Origin: Pseudomonas sp. 8O
GTDB lineage: Bacteria > Pseudomonadota > Gammaproteobacteria > Pseudomonadales > Pseudomonadaceae
Length of the DNA: 64,000 nt
NCBI RefSeq assembly: GCF_902506495.1
Contig: NZ_LR733264.1
Coordinates: forward strand, 1,736,771-1,800,770
Direction of reading: 5' to 3'
In this document: piece by piece, positions 39,662 through 49,108 of the stretch
Numbering within the stretch: the first letter of the stretch is position 1
How the letters are laid out: the number at the start of each line of letters is the position of its first letter
Made by a program: the position numbers and the translations under genes
The notes under the pieces: model-generated
Seen by the model: the letters and a program-made list of their open reading frames with translations, nothing else
What the model was told of the DNA's origin: nothing
Database searches by the model: none

Positions 39662-40213
39662 TCAGGGTTGCGAGGCGATGGCCTTTTCGACGGCCGCGAT
39701 CAGCTCGGGATCGTCAGGCTTGGTCAGGCTGGAGAAACTCGCCACCACCTTGCCCTGACGGTCGACCACGTACTTGAAGAAGTTCCAGCGCGGCTGCCGA
39801 CTCTGCTCGGCCAGGCCCTTGAACAATGGGATGGCATTGGCACCGGAAACCGGCTGCGGTTCGGTCATGGCGAAGGTCACGCCATAGTCGACGTAGCAGA
39901 CGGTGGCCGTCTCCTTGCTGTCGGCCGATTCCTGACGGAAGTCGTCGGACGGCACGCCGAGCACTTCCAGGCCCTGATCCTTGTAGCGCTGGTAAAGCGC
40001 TTCGAGCCCTTTGAACTGCGGGGTGAAGCCGCAGAAGCTGGCGGTATTGACCACCACCAGCGGCTTGCCCGCGTACTGGCAGAGATCGATGCTGGCGTCC
40101 TTGCTGCGCAGTTTGGGCAGCTCCCCCTGGAGCATGGCCGGGCACTCTGCGGCCAGCGCTGGCAACGCCAGGCTGGACAGCAACAGGGAACAGGCAAGAC
40201 GACGAAGAGACAT
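39662..40213 (-). CDS. Secreted/periplasmic glutathione-peroxidase family protein
   Basis: 183 residues. A signal peptide ([19 protein letters not shown]) precedes a GPx domain. The peroxidatic Cys is Cys61 in [12 protein letters not shown]; Trp and Asn of the active site lie in [10 protein letters not shown]. The usual CNQFGxQEP motif is altered to [10 protein letters not shown], keeping Gln. The N-terminal cysteines are unusual for cytoplasmic GPx and fit an exported enzyme. It reduces hydroperoxides, probably with a thioredoxin-like donor rather than glutathione (inference). It is monocistronic. Confidence 0.88.
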   Translation of the reverse strand: MSLRRLACSLLLSSLALPALAAECPAMLQGELPKLRSKDASIDLCQYAGKPLVVVNTASFCGFTPQFKGLEALYQRYKDQGLEVLGVPSDDFRQESADSKETATVCYVDYGVTFAMTEPQPVSGANAIPLFKGLAEQSRQPRWNFFKYVVDRQGKVVASFSSLTKPDDPELIAAVEKAIASQP

Positions 40214-40275
40214 GGCAGTGACCTCAGGCGATGACGCGATCTCACCACGCTACTCGCAGGCCCAACCGCAAGCAA

Positions 40276-40401
40276 CTAGCAGATACCGACGCCCAACTGC
40301 AGCAGAGCCAACCCACCCTGACGCCAGCCCCACCAGGCCAACGCCAACAACAGGCCAAGGCCAAGCGTCAGAGCGGCGAAGAGCAGTACCTTGTGGCTCA
40401 C
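40276..40401 (-). CDS. 41-residue membrane peptide coupled to the MFS gene
   Basis: The sequence reads MSHKVLLFAALTLGLGLLLA then LAWWGWRQGGLALLQLGVGIC, starting at GTG 40401 and stopping at TAG 40276-40278. One long hydrophobic helix spans about residues 5-24. The GTG overlaps the TGA of the MFS gene by 4 bp (GTGA), which suggests coupled translation. No homologue can be named from sequence alone. It could be a small partner of the transporter or a chance frame; the overlap and the membrane-helix composition favour a real gene. Confidence 0.5.
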   Translation of the reverse strand: MSHKVLLFAALTLGLGLLLALAWWGWRQGGLALLQLGVGIC

Positions 40402-41603
40402 GCCGGCGCACCTTGCAGACGCGCCACCGGCACCTCACGCACCGGCCAGTTCAGCGCTGCAGCCATCACACTCAGACCGATGGAGATCTGCCAGACCAGG
40501 TCGTAGCTGCCGGTGGTGTCATAGAGGTAGCCACCCAGCCAGCCACCCAGGAAGGAGCCGAGCTGGTGGAACAGGAAGACGATACCGCCGAGCATCGACA
40601 AATTGCGCACCCCGAACAGGGTCGCCACGGTGCCGTTGGTCAGCGGTACCGTGGACAGCCACAAAAGGCCCATGGCGATGCCGAACAGGTAGGCGCTCCA
40701 CTGCGTCAGCGGCGCCAGCAGAAACAGCGTGATCACTACCCCACGCAGCAGATACAGGATACTGAGCAGGCGCGGCTTGGACATGCGCCCACCGAGCCAG
40801 CCAGCGATGTAGGTGCCAAAAATGTTGAACAGCCCCACCAACGCCAGCACCGTGGTGCCAGTCAGCGCTGGCAGGTGGTGATCGACCAGATAGGCCGGCA
40901 GGTGTACGGCGACGAACACCACCTGAAAGCCACAGACGAAGAAGCCCAGCGCCAGCAGCCAGAAACCTGAGTGACTGGTCGCCTCACGCAGCGCTTCGAC
41001 CAGCGTCTGCTGCGGACCATTGGTCACGGGTGGCGGTGCTTCCTTGATCATCACTGCCAGCGGAATCATCAACGCCACCAGCAGCCCCAGGGCCAGCAGT
41101 GCCGCCGACCAGCCGAGCCAACTGATCAGACCCAGCGTGCCCGGCAGCATGGCGAATTGACCGAAGGAGCCAGCCGCGGCAGCGATGCCCATGGCCATGC
41201 TGCGTTTCTCCGGCGGCACGGCGCGACCGACCACGCCGAGAATCACCGAGAACGACGTACCGGACAGACCGATGCCGATCAGCAGACCTGCGCTCAGCGA
41301 TAACGACAGCGGCGAGTCGGCCATGCCCATGCAAACCAGACCCAGCACGTAGAGCACGCCGCCGATGACGATAGCCTTGCGCGCACCGAAACGGTCGGCC
41401 AGCGCGCCGGTGATCGGCTGGGCCAGGCCCCAGATCAGGTTCTGCAGGGCGATGGCGAAGGCGAACACTTCACGGCCCCAGCCGAACTCGGCACTCATCG
41501 GCGGCAGGAACAGGCCGAAGCCATGGCGAGTGCCGAGCGACAACGCCAGGATCAGCGATGCGCCGAGCAGCAGCCAGGTGGTTGAACGCCATACAGTTGT
41601 CAT
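40398..41603 (-). CDS. MFS transporter
   Basis: 401 residues with twelve predicted membrane helices. Major facilitator signatures include GALADRFGARKAIV between helices 2 and 3 and GWLGGRMSKPRLLS at the middle. The FGLFLPPMSAEFGWGREVFA start resembles the oxalate:formate/monocarboxylate-type branch, but the substrate cannot be read from the sequence. A MarR regulator gene lies 52 bp upstream on the same strand, so regulator and transporter are probably one operon, with the small membrane peptide last. Confidence 0.88.
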   Translation of the reverse strand: MTTVWRSTTWLLLGASLILALSLGTRHGFGLFLPPMSAEFGWGREVFAFAIALQNLIWGLAQPITGALADRFGARKAIVIGGVLYVLGLVCMGMADSPLSLSLSAGLLIGIGLSGTSFSVILGVVGRAVPPEKRSMAMGIAAAAGSFGQFAMLPGTLGLISWLGWSAALLALGLLVALMIPLAVMIKEAPPPVTNGPQQTLVEALREATSHSGFWLLALGFFVCGFQVVFVAVHLPAYLVDHHLPALTGTTVLALVGLFNIFGTYIAGWLGGRMSKPRLLSILYLLRGVVITLFLLAPLTQWSAYLFGIAMGLLWLSTVPLTNGTVATLFGVRNLSMLGGIVFLFHQLGSFLGGWLGGYLYDTTGSYDLVWQISIGLSVMAAALNWPVREVPVARLQGAPA

Positions 41604-41655
41604 CGGTATCTCCAGCGGACGGTCGCCAGCGACCGTGTAGGCAGTGATGCGGCCA

Positions 41656-42060
41656 TCAGGCCAGTTCTTCGAGCAGGCTCATCAGCTCGGCGCGGCGATC
41701 TGCGCCCAACCGGGCATTGAGCTCACGCTGCACCTGCTCCCACAGCGGCAGCGCCTGTTCGATGCGTTGCAGGCCGGCTTCTGTGAGCCGTACCTCGCGA
41801 GCGCGCAAATCGCGCCCTTCTCCCAGTTGCACCAGCCCCTGATCCTCCAGCACCCGCAGGTTGCGCCCGAGCGTACTGCGATCGAGCCCCATGGCTTCGG
41901 CGAGCAGGGAAATGCTCGGCTCACCGAGCCGCTGCACATGACGTAGCAGGGAAAACTGCGCGGCACCGAGCCCGACGGCCGCGAGAGCATCGTCGTAACG
42001 GCGCGTGACACCCCGGCTGGCGCGGCGCAATTGGGTACAGAGACAGGAGGTCGGCAACAT
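41656..42060 (-). CDS. MarR-family transcriptional regulator
   Basis: 134 residues with a winged helix: LLAEAMGLDRSTLGRNLRVLEDQGLV is the DNA-recognition part and REVRLTEAG the wing. The helical ends would form the dimer interface. It is expected to repress itself and the adjacent MFS transporter until an aromatic or other ligand binds. The start at 42060 has no ribosome site; a palindrome lies only 2 bp upstream, so the message may be leaderless. Confidence 0.9.
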   Translation of the reverse strand: MLPTSCLCTQLRRASRGVTRRYDDALAAVGLGAAQFSLLRHVQRLGEPSISLLAEAMGLDRSTLGRNLRVLEDQGLVQLGEGRDLRAREVRLTEAGLQRIEQALPLWEQVQRELNARLGADRRAELMSLLEELA

Positions 42061-42062
42061 GA

Positions 42063-42082
42063 ATGCAGGTATATACCCGCAT
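42063..42082 (-). promoter_or_regulatory. Palindromic probable MarR operator
   Basis: ATGCAGGTATATACCCGCAT is an imperfect 20-bp palindrome (one mismatched pair) centred on GGTATATACC, 2 bp upstream of the regulator's start codon. The length and symmetry suit a MarR dimer. The central TATA could also be part of the -10 element. Confidence 0.65.
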
Positions 42083-42133
42083 CAGCGATTGGCACTCATA
42101 CAGTTGCCGGCCGCCTCGCCATAACAGTTGAGA

Positions 42134-42865
42134 TCAGAGACTCAGGGCCAGCGCCAGAAGCACCGTGCACTCGGCCAGTTCGACCAGCGCACCGGCCGTA
42201 TCGCCCGTGGTACCACCGAGGCGCGACAGCAACGCGCGGCGCAGCCAGATGAACAGCAGCAAGCCAGTCGCCAACGCCAGCAGCCCCGGCCAGCCGAACA
42301 GCAGCATGCCCAGTAGATGCGCGCCCAGCACCCAGGGCAGTTGTTCGCGCGGCAGATGATCGACCAGGGCCTGGCCCAGCCCACCGGCCCGCACGTAGGG
42401 CGTGGTTGCCAGCAGCAGCGGCAACAGGCTGCGCCCCAGCCAGGGCAGTAGCAACAGGTAGATGCCCTGCCCGGCTTGCAAGAGCGTGAATAGCGCAGCG
42501 AATTTGAGCAGCAGCATCAGCATCAGCACCACGACCGCAATGGGACCGCTGCGCGGGTCCTTCATGATTGCCAGGGTACGTTCGCGATCACCGAAACCAC
42601 CGACCCAGGCATCAGCCGTGTCGGCCAGGCCGTCCAGATGCAGGCCGCCGCTCAGCCCCACCCAAAGCGCCAGAATGATCGCTGCCTGCAATAACGCCGA
42701 TGTCTGCCCCAACAGCAGATGAGCGCCCCACAACAGCAGGCCGAGTAGCACTCCAACAGCCGGATACCAGAGCAGCGAGCGCCCCACCTGCTCAGGCGTC
42801 GGCATCCCCGGCAAGCTGACTGGCAGGCGCGTGAGGAACTGCAAGGCGATCAGCAACGCGATCAT
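42134..42865 (-). CDS. cobS: Adenosylcobinamide-GDP ribazoletransferase (cobalamin synthase)
   Basis: 243 residues, an inner-membrane protein with several hydrophobic helices. The signature GLHLDGLADTADAW is near 74-87, followed by a FGDRERTLAIMKDPRSGP loop. It joins alpha-ribazole (or its phosphate) to adenosylcobinamide-GDP, the last assembly step of cobalamin (CobV in P. denitrificans naming). It is the final gene of the cob operon and overlaps the phosphatase gene by 4 bp. Confidence 0.95.
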   Translation of the reverse strand: MIALLIALQFLTRLPVSLPGMPTPEQVGRSLLWYPAVGVLLGLLLWGAHLLLGQTSALLQAAIILALWVGLSGGLHLDGLADTADAWVGGFGDRERTLAIMKDPRSGPIAVVVLMLMLLLKFAALFTLLQAGQGIYLLLLPWLGRSLLPLLLATTPYVRAGGLGQALVDHLPREQLPWVLGAHLLGMLLFGWPGLLALATGLLLFIWLRRALLSRLGGTTGDTAGALVELAECTVLLALALSL

Positions 42866-43434
42866 GGCAACTCCGCCAGTTGCCCCTCGGCATCCAGGCT
42901 CAGGCGAAAACGCTGGGCATAGCCGACGTTGACCTGCAGCAGATCCTGGCGTGGCAGGCCGCGCGCGCGCGCCAGCAACAGGCGCATCACGCCGCCGTGA
43001 GTGACCAGCAGCAGCCGCTCACCCGCATGGCGCTGCTGTAACCGCTGCAAGGCAGCCAGCACACGTGCTTCGAACTGCAGCAACGGCTCGCCATTCGGCG
43101 GTGTGAACGCATAGGGATCGGCCCAGAAGCGGCCCAGCGCCTCAGCATCGCTGTCCATCAGCTGTGCAGCAGTGCGCCCTTCCCAATCACCGAAATGCAG
43201 CTCTTGCAGATCAGCCTCGTAGTGCAGCGGCAAGGCATTGGCCAGCGCAACTTCCTCGGCGAAACGCGCGCAGCGCTGCAGTGGCGAGCTGACCAGGCGA
43301 TCCCAGGGGCCGGCGCCCTGCACCGCGTCGCGCAGCTGCGCCCAACCCTGCTCGGTCAGCGCATCATCCAGGCTGCCACGCAGCCCACCACCCAGCTCGG
43401 TCTCACCGTGACGCAGCAATTCCAGATGCAGCAT
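42862..43434 (-). CDS. cobC: Alpha-ribazole phosphatase (histidine phosphatase family)
   Basis: 190 residues. The histidine phosphatase signature LLRHGETELGG is at the N-terminus (His near residue 9) and the second catalytic His is in LLVTHGGVMRLLL. It removes the 5'-phosphate of alpha-ribazole-phosphate or adenosylcobalamin-phosphate. The symbol follows the Salmonella convention and must not be confused with the PLP-dependent CobC at 46540-47550. Its start shares one base with the cobT stop and its stop overlaps cobS. Confidence 0.9.
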   Translation of the reverse strand: MLHLELLRHGETELGGGLRGSLDDALTEQGWAQLRDAVQGAGPWDRLVSSPLQRCARFAEEVALANALPLHYEADLQELHFGDWEGRTAAQLMDSDAEALGRFWADPYAFTPPNGEPLLQFEARVLAALQRLQQRHAGERLLLVTHGGVMRLLLARARGLPRQDLLQVNVGYAQRFRLSLDAEGQLAELP

Positions 43435-44489
43435 CAGCTCGGTCTCTCGGCGACAGCAGCTTCGGCGAAGGTCGCCATCTGCCCGTGCAGGGCACAGGCC
43501 AGACGCAGCAGCGGTACTGCCAGCGCGGCGCCACTGCCCTCACCCAGGCGCAGGCCCAGCTCCAGCAGCGGCTCGGCCTCCAGCGCCTGCAACACGCGAA
43601 CATGACCCGGCTCGGCGCCATGGTGGGCGAACAGCAGCCAGTCGCGGCAGCCGGGATTCAGGCGCACGGCGAGCATCGCCGCGACACTGCAGATAAAGCC
43701 ATCGACCAATACCGCGACGCCCTGCTGCGCAGCGGCCAGATAGGCGCCGGTGAGCGCGGCGATCTCGAAGCCACCCAGGTGTATCAGCGCCTGCAACGGC
43801 CCGTCGATCTGCGCCCGGTGCAGGGCCAACGCGGCATCGATCACCCGCGCTTTGTGCGCCACGCCGGCGCCGTCCAGCCCGGTGCCGGGGCCTGCCAGTT
43901 CACTCGCCGGGCACCTCAGCAGCCAGCAGGCCAGCGCCGCCGCCGCCGTGGTATTGCCGATGCCCATCTCGCCACCGACGAACAGATCGCAACCGCTGGC
44001 GCGCGCGCGCTGGATGCTGTCGCGACCGGCCTCCAGGCAGATCATCACCTGAGCCAAGGTCATGGCCGGGTCACGGGCGAAGTTTTGCGTCCCGGCACCG
44101 ACCTGCAGATGACGCACGCCTGGCAGCGGCGGCAAGGGTTCGGCAGTACCCAGGTCGATCACCTCGAGCGCCGCATCCAGCTGACGCGCCAGTACGCTGA
44201 TCGCCGCACCGCCCGTGACGAAGTTGGCCAGCATCTGCCCCGTCACCGCCTGCGGGTAGGCAGAAATCCCTTCGGCCACAACGCCATGGTCACCGGCAAA
44301 GATGGCGATCCACAATGTGTCCAGGCTAGGCCGCTCGCGCCCCTGCAGCGCAGCCAGATGGACCGCGAGACTCTCCAGCCGCCCCAGCGAACCCGCCGGT
44401 TTGGTCAATTGCTGCTGACGCGTCTCGGCCTTGCCCCGCGCAACATGATCGAGCGGCTGACAAGGCCCTTGCCACCATTGCAGGCTCAT
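43434..44489 (-). CDS. cobT: Nicotinate-nucleotide:dimethylbenzimidazole phosphoribosyltransferase
   Basis: 351 residues. Motifs include [33 protein letters not shown] and [16 protein letters not shown]; the catalytic Glu lies in the [15 protein letters not shown] region. It makes alpha-ribazole-5'-phosphate from nicotinate mononucleotide and dimethylbenzimidazole (CobU in P. denitrificans naming). The DMB supplier BluB is encoded in the same operon. It overlaps both neighbours by 1-4 bp. Confidence 0.95.
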   Translation of the reverse strand: MSLQWWQGPCQPLDHVARGKAETRQQQLTKPAGSLGRLESLAVHLAALQGRERPSLDTLWIAIFAGDHGVVAEGISAYPQAVTGQMLANFVTGGAAISVLARQLDAALEVIDLGTAEPLPPLPGVRHLQVGAGTQNFARDPAMTLAQVMICLEAGRDSIQRARASGCDLFVGGEMGIGNTTAAAALACWLLRCPASELAGPGTGLDGAGVAHKARVIDAALALHRAQIDGPLQALIHLGGFEIAALTGAYLAAAQQGVAVLVDGFICSVAAMLAVRLNPGCRDWLLFAHHGAEPGHVRVLQALEAEPLLELGLRLGEGSGAALAVPLLRLACALHGQMATFAEAAVAERPS

Positions 44490-45025
44490 AACGCATTCCC
44501 CTTCAACACCGTGGGCAAACCGGCGACTGTGAACAGCACGCGCTGGCTGCGCTCAGCCAGCGCCTGGTGCAGCCAGCCGGCCTCATCGACATAACGGCGG
44601 GTCAGCTCGCCCAGCGGCACCACACCCAGCCCGGTTTCGTTGCTGACCAGCAGGATGCGCCCGGGCAGCCCATTCACGCAGCCAAGCAGCGCATCGCGTT
44701 CGGCCGCCAGCCGAGCCGGATCGTCCTGCATCAGCAGATTGGTCAGCCACAGGGTCAGGCAGTCCACCAGCAGGCAACGCCCGGGCGCGGCCTGTTCGCG
44801 CAGTACATGGGCCAGCGCCAGCGGTTCCTCGACCAGCGCCCAGTGCGCCGGACGACGCGCGCGATGCTGAGCGACGCGCGCATTCATCTCGCCATCGAGC
44901 GGCTGGCTGGTGGCGATGTAAACGACGTCCAACCCGGACTCGTCGGCCAGCTTCTCCGCCAGCCGGCTCTTGCCGGAACGGGCACCGCCGAGGATCAATT
45001 CAAGCATGCTTCCATCCACATTCAT
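44486..45025 (-). CDS. cobU: Adenosylcobinamide kinase / phosphate guanylyltransferase
   Basis: 179 residues. The P-loop [18 protein letters not shown] is at the N-terminus, with [21 protein letters not shown] and the guanylylated-His region, and [10 protein letters not shown] as Walker B area. It phosphorylates adenosylcobinamide and then attaches GMP (CobP in P. denitrificans naming). Starts at 45025 or 45007 are both possible; the latter begins directly MLELILGG and is closer to family length. A REP pair lies in the 66-bp gap upstream, the largest gap in the operon. Confidence 0.93.
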   Translation of the reverse strand: MNVDGSMLELILGGARSGKSRLAEKLADESGLDVVYIATSQPLDGEMNARVAQHRARRPAHWALVEEPLALAHVLREQAAPGRCLLVDCLTLWLTNLLMQDDPARLAAERDALLGCVNGLPGRILLVSNETGLGVVPLGELTRRYVDEAGWLHQALAERSQRVLFTVAGLPTVLKGNAL

Positions 45026-45033
45026 TTCTCCCC

Positions 45034-45095
45034 GTAGGAACGAGCTCTGCTCGTGTACGGGACATAAAAGCTTCGCGAGCAGAGCTCGCTCCTAC
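45034..45095. repeat. Inverted pair of REP sequences inside the cob operon
   Basis: GTAGGAACGAGCTCTGCTCG (45034-45053) is the reverse complement of CGAGCAGAGCTCGCTCCTAC (45076-45095) at 19 of 20 bases. Each arm has the GTAGGAG foot and CGAGCTCTGCTCG hairpin of a Pseudomonas REP. The right arm contains the cobQ stop codon (45092-45094). Confidence 0.85.
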
Positions 45096-46540
45096 AGGCC
45101 GCAAAGTGCCCTGAGTTTTTCGGTATCCAGATGCAGTTCCACCTGATCGGCCAGGCGCTCGATATCGCGCTCGCGCAACGCCTGATAATCCACGGTCTGC
45201 ACCTCATGCAACCCGGCCCAGTGCAACAGTGCGGCGAGCGCCGACGGTTGCTCAAACAGACCGTGCAGATAGGTGCCGAGCACCTGGCCATCGGCACTGA
45301 GGCCGCCGTCGCTGCGGCCGTCATCGAGCTGCACGGCGCCGTTGAGACCGGGACCGCGACTGACGCCGGCATGAATCTCGTAGCCGCTGACATCAGCCTG
45401 CTGCAGACACAGCTGGCCGCGCACGTTACGCAGCTGTTTTTCCGGCTCCAGCAGCGTCTCGAAATCCAGCAGGCCGAGGCCCTCGCTGCTGCCGGCCGCG
45501 CCTTCCAGAGCATGCGGGTCGTGAATCTGCCGGCCGAGCATCTGCAGGCCACCACAGATGCCCAGCAGCTTGCCGCCATAGCGCAGGTGGCGGGCGATGG
45601 CCGTGTCCCAGCGCTGCTCCCGCAGGCGCGCGAGATCGGCGCGCACACTCTTGGAGCCCGGCAGGATGATCAGGTCGGCCGGCGGGATGGCCTGGCCCGG
45701 GCCGACGAAGGTCAATTGCACCTGCGGATGCAGGCGCAACGGGTCGAAATCGGTGTGGTTGCTGATACGCGGCAGCACCGGTACCACTACGCGCAACGCC
45801 TGCGCATCCTTGGCCTGCTGACGGGTATCGACGGCGTCCTCGGCTTCCAGGTGGAAATCCATCAGGTATGGCAGCACGCCGAGCACCGGCTTGGCGGTGC
45901 GCTGCTCCAGCCAGTCCAGCCCCGGCTTGAGCAACGCGATGTCACCGCGAAAACGATTGATCACGAAGCCCTGGATGCGCGCCTGCTCGCTCGGACTGAG
46001 CAGTTCCAGAGTGCCGACCAGATGGGCGAACACGCCACCCTTGTCGATGTCCGCGATCAGGATCACCGGGCAATCCACCGCTTCGGCAAAGCCCATGTTG
46101 GCGATGTCACCGGCACGCAGGTTGATCTCGGCCGGCGAGCCGGCCCCCTCGACCAGCACCAGCTCATGACGCTCGTGCAAACGGGCGTGGGACTCCAGCA
46201 CCGCCGCCATGGCCACCGGCTTGTAGCCGTGATAGGTCAATGCCTGCATGTTGCCGATGGCGCGGCCGTGGATGATCACCTGGGCGCCCATGTCGCTGTT
46301 GGGCTTGAGCAGCACCGGATTCATGTCGGTATGCGGCGCCAGGCCGGCCGCTTGCGCCTGCACCGCCTGTGCCCGGCCGATCTCGCCGCCATCAGCGGTC
46401 ACCGCGGAGTTGAGCGCCATGTTCTGCGGTTTGAACGGCGCCACGGACACGCCCTGGCGCCGCGCCCAACGACACAGCGCCGTCACCAGTGTGCTTTTGC
46501 CGGCATCGGACGTGGTGCCCTGCACCATCAGGGTGGCCAT
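45092..46540 (-). CDS. cobQ: Cobyric acid synthase
   Basis: 482 residues. The N-terminal dethiobiotin-synthetase-like ATPase has [20 protein letters not shown] and [11 protein letters not shown]. The C-terminal class I glutaminase-type domain has nucleophile Cys in [12 protein letters not shown] and a His in YLHGLFEQP. It amidates positions b, d, e and g of adenosylcobyrinic acid a,c-diamide. ATG 46540 shares one base with the preceding stop (TGATG) and gives the family N-terminus. Its stop codon lies within a REP element. Confidence 0.95.
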   Translation of the reverse strand: MATLMVQGTTSDAGKSTLVTALCRWARRQGVSVAPFKPQNMALNSAVTADGGEIGRAQAVQAQAAGLAPHTDMNPVLLKPNSDMGAQVIIHGRAIGNMQALTYHGYKPVAMAAVLESHARLHERHELVLVEGAGSPAEINLRAGDIANMGFAEAVDCPVILIADIDKGGVFAHLVGTLELLSPSEQARIQGFVINRFRGDIALLKPGLDWLEQRTAKPVLGVLPYLMDFHLEAEDAVDTRQQAKDAQALRVVVPVLPRISNHTDFDPLRLHPQVQLTFVGPGQAIPPADLIILPGSKSVRADLARLREQRWDTAIARHLRYGGKLLGICGGLQMLGRQIHDPHALEGAAGSSEGLGLLDFETLLEPEKQLRNVRGQLCLQQADVSGYEIHAGVSRGPGLNGAVQLDDGRSDGGLSADGQVLGTYLHGLFEQPSALAALLHWAGLHEVQTVDYQALRERDIERLADQVELHLDTEKLRALCGL

Positions 46541-47550
46541 CAGGGCGTTTCCTCGAGACTCGCCAGTATCGGCGCGCACTCCAGCAACCCTTGCTGCAGA
46601 CGCCGCCAACCTGCCTCGTCGGCAGGCAGGCCGAAGCGCAGGCTGTCCAGCTCGGTAAATAGCCGGACCAGAATACCGCGCCGCGCCAGCAGCTCGGCGC
46701 AAGGCACCGCGCGGCGGGTGCAGCAGAACTGGAACAGCGACGAGCCACCGGTCGATGGCAAGCCGCATTCACGCAGCAAGGCGGCCAGGCGCTCGCCATC
46801 GGCCAACAGGCGCTCGCGTTGGCGGCGCTGCCCGTCGCCATCGACCAGCAGGCTGCGCGCCACGCTTCGTGCCGGACCGCTGACCGCCCAGGGCCCGAGC
46901 AGCGCCTCCAGCTCATCCAGCATGGCCTGCGCGGCCAGAACGAAGCCCAGCCGTAAGCCCGCCAGACCGAAGAACTTGCCGAACGAGCGCAGCACGATCA
47001 GCCCCGGCATGTCGCTGTAAGCGGCCAGACTGTGCTCCGGCGTGCAATCGATGAAGGCTTCGTCGACCACCAGCCAGCCGCCGCGCTCGGCCAGTTCGTC
47101 GTGCCAGTCAAGCAGGCGCGCCGGCTCGATAAGGCGGCCGGTCGGATTATTGGGGTTGACCACCAGCAATACATCCAGTTGCGGCAGCGCGCGAGGCACC
47201 GAGCCCTCGCTCAGCTTGATCACCCGATGTCCCTCGCGTCGCCAGGCGGCAGCGTGCTCGGCATAGGTCGGCGCGAGGATACCCACGCTGCTGTGCCCGC
47301 GAAGACGCGGCAAGGCCTGTATCGCCGCCTGCGAACCGGCCACCGGCAGCAGGCTGACGGCACCGTAATAATCGCGCGCCGCCTGCTCCAGGCCGTCATC
47401 CGCTTCAGGCAGGCGCGCCCAGGCCGAGCACGGTACCGCCGGCAGATCCCAACCGTAGGGTGCAACCCCGGTGGACAGATCCAGCCAGTCCTCCAGCGGG
47501 ATGCCATAGCGCTGCGCCGCTGCGCGCAGACGACCTCCATGCTCAAGCAA
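46540..47550 (-). CDS. cobC: Threonine-phosphate decarboxylase-type PLP enzyme of cobalamin synthesis
   Basis: 336 residues of fold-type I aminotransferase. The NPNNPTGR motif, [10 protein letters not shown] and the PLP lysine in [17 protein letters not shown] are visible. In the Salmonella pathway (CobD) the enzyme decarboxylates threonine phosphate to aminopropanol phosphate, the linker of the nucleotide loop; the P. denitrificans name is CobC. It overlaps cobD/cbiB by 8 bp upstream and cobQ by 1 bp downstream. Confidence 0.92.
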   Translation of the reverse strand: MLEHGGRLRAAAQRYGIPLEDWLDLSTGVAPYGWDLPAVPCSAWARLPEADDGLEQAARDYYGAVSLLPVAGSQAAIQALPRLRGHSSVGILAPTYAEHAAAWRREGHRVIKLSEGSVPRALPQLDVLLVVNPNNPTGRLIEPARLLDWHDELAERGGWLVVDEAFIDCTPEHSLAAYSDMPGLIVLRSFGKFFGLAGLRLGFVLAAQAMLDELEALLGPWAVSGPARSVARSLLVDGDGQRRQRERLLADGERLAALLRECGLPSTGGSSLFQFCCTRRAVPCAELLARRGILVRLFTELDSLRFGLPADEAGWRRLQQGLLECAPILASLEETP

Positions 47551-48451
47551 CCCAAACCTCCCAAACGATCAGGCATAACAGCCACAAACCAACGCCGGCG
47601 ATGACTCTGTTCATCGCCCGTTCGATATCCCGCGCCCGCGGCGGTGGGCCTTCGCCCAATTGTGGGCGTTCATGCACCTCGCCGTGATACTCCGCCGCAC
47701 CGCCCAGACTCACGCCCAGGCTTCCGGCACCAGCGGCCATCACTGGGCCAGCATTGGGACTGTCCCACAAGGGCGCCTGCCGGCGCCAGCAGCGCAGGGC
47801 CAGGACAGTACGCCCAAGCAGCGCATAGGTCAGCGCCACCAGGCGCGCCGGGATGTAATTGAGCACGTCATCGATCTTTGCCGCGGCCCAACCAAAACGC
47901 TCGAAGCGTTCGTTGCGATAGCCCCACATGGCATCGAGCGTGTTGCTCAGGCGGTACAGGACGACGCCCGGCGCGCCAGCGACGATGAACCAGAACAAGG
48001 CGGCGAACACCGCATCGGAGCCGTTCTCCAGCACCGACTCGGTGCCGGCGCGGGCCACCCCGGTTGCGTCCAGCTCGGCGGTATTGCGGCTGACCATCCA
48101 GCCGACGCGCTCACGCGCCAGGGCCAGGTCGCCCAGACGCAGCGCGCAGGCCACCGGTTGCGCGTGCTCGTACAGGCTGCGCAGGCCAAGGGCGAAGTAC
48201 AGGGCGACAATCTCCACCGCCCAGCCAAACGGGGTCACGTGCAGCAATAGCCAGGTGAGCAGGGTCAGCGGCAGCACCGCCAGGCACCAGGCCGTTACGC
48301 CATGGCTGCGCCAGCCGCCGCCGGCCGGGTTGAAGCGCTGCTCCAGGCGCCCCGCCAGGCGACCGAAAGCCACCAGCGGATGCGCGCGCCGAGGCTCGCC
48401 CAGCACGGCATCCAGCGCCACGCCGGCGCAGGTGATCAGTGCCAGGCTCAT
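47543..48451 (-). CDS. cobD: Adenosylcobinamide-phosphate synthase
   Basis: 302 residues, an integral membrane protein of the CbiB/CobD family. Landmarks are [17 protein letters not shown] at the N-terminus, [16 protein letters not shown] [32 protein letters not shown] and [13 protein letters not shown]. It attaches the aminopropanol linker to cobyric acid. It starts 3 bp after bluB and its end overlaps the PLP-enzyme gene. Confidence 0.94.
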   Translation of the reverse strand: MSLALITCAGVALDAVLGEPRRAHPLVAFGRLAGRLEQRFNPAGGGWRSHGVTAWCLAVLPLTLLTWLLLHVTPFGWAVEIVALYFALGLRSLYEHAQPVACALRLGDLALARERVGWMVSRNTAELDATGVARAGTESVLENGSDAVFAALFWFIVAGAPGVVLYRLSNTLDAMWGYRNERFERFGWAAAKIDDVLNYIPARLVALTYALLGRTVLALRCWRRQAPLWDSPNAGPVMAAGAGSLGVSLGGAAEYHGEVHERPQLGEGPPPRARDIERAMNRVIAGVGLWLLCLIVWEVWVA

Positions 48452-48454
48452 CGT

Positions 48455-49108
48455 TCAGTCACCCTGTATTCCCCATCGATTCTCGAACAGCAGCTCGCTC
48501 AGCGGGCGTGGTTTGGCCCAGCCCTCTTGCACCAGCATCGGTTTTTCGTAGAAGGCCTCTACCGGCCCCAGGCACAGCAGCGCCACCGGCTTGCTGCCCA
48601 CCGGCATGTCCAACAACGCGGCCAGCGCCTCGGGGTCGAACAGCGACACCCAACCGAGCCCGAGCCCTTCGGCACGCGCAGCCAGCCACAGATTCTGAAT
48701 GGCGCAGGCCACCGAGGCCATATCCATTTCCGGCAGGGTGCGTCGTCCAAAGACATGTGCGTCGCGTCCCTCCATCAGCGCCACCGCCAGTAGCTCGGCG
48801 CAGTCGCGAATACCCTCGACCTTCAGCCGCATGAACTCGTCACTGCGCTTGCCCAGGGCCTCGGCAGTGCGCACCCGCTCGGCCTCCACCAGCGCATGAA
48901 TGGACTCACGCAGTTGCGGGGCACTGACGCGCACAAAGCGCCAAGGCTGCATCAGGCCGACGCTGGGCGCGTGGTGCGCCGCTTCGAGCAACCGCGCCAA
49001 CACCTCGGCCGGTACCTCGCCGCCGCTGAAGTGGCGCATATCACGGCGTTCGGCAATGGCGCGATACACCGCCGCGCGCTCTTCGGGGCTGAACGCATGC
49101 TCGCTCAT
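48455..49108 (-). CDS. bluB: 5,6-dimethylbenzimidazole synthase
   Basis: 217 residues of the nitroreductase-like BluB family. RRDMRHFSGGEVP, the HHAPSVGLMQPWRFV motif and GLGLGWVSLFDP are characteristic. It cannibalises FMN with oxygen to make the lower ligand of B12, so this organism can make its own dimethylbenzimidazole aerobically. Its ATG overlaps the cobB stop by 4 bp. Its presence together with cobT, cobS and the phosphatase completes lower-ligand assembly in one operon. Confidence 0.94.
   Translation of the reverse strand: MSEHAFSPEERAAVYRAIAERRDMRHFSGGEVPAEVLARLLEAAHHAPSVGLMQPWRFVRVSAPQLRESIHALVEAERVRTAEALGKRSDEFMRLKVEGIRDCAELLAVALMEGRDAHVFGRRTLPEMDMASVACAIQNLWLAARAEGLGLGWVSLFDPEALAALLDMPVGSKPVALLCLGPVEAFYEKPMLVQEGWAKPRPLSELLFENRWGIQGD

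Noticed and set aside
45131..47020. 629-codon plus-strand open frame opposite cobQ and cobC
   Set aside because: It mirrors the reading frame of two recognised cobalamin genes and has no domain of its own.
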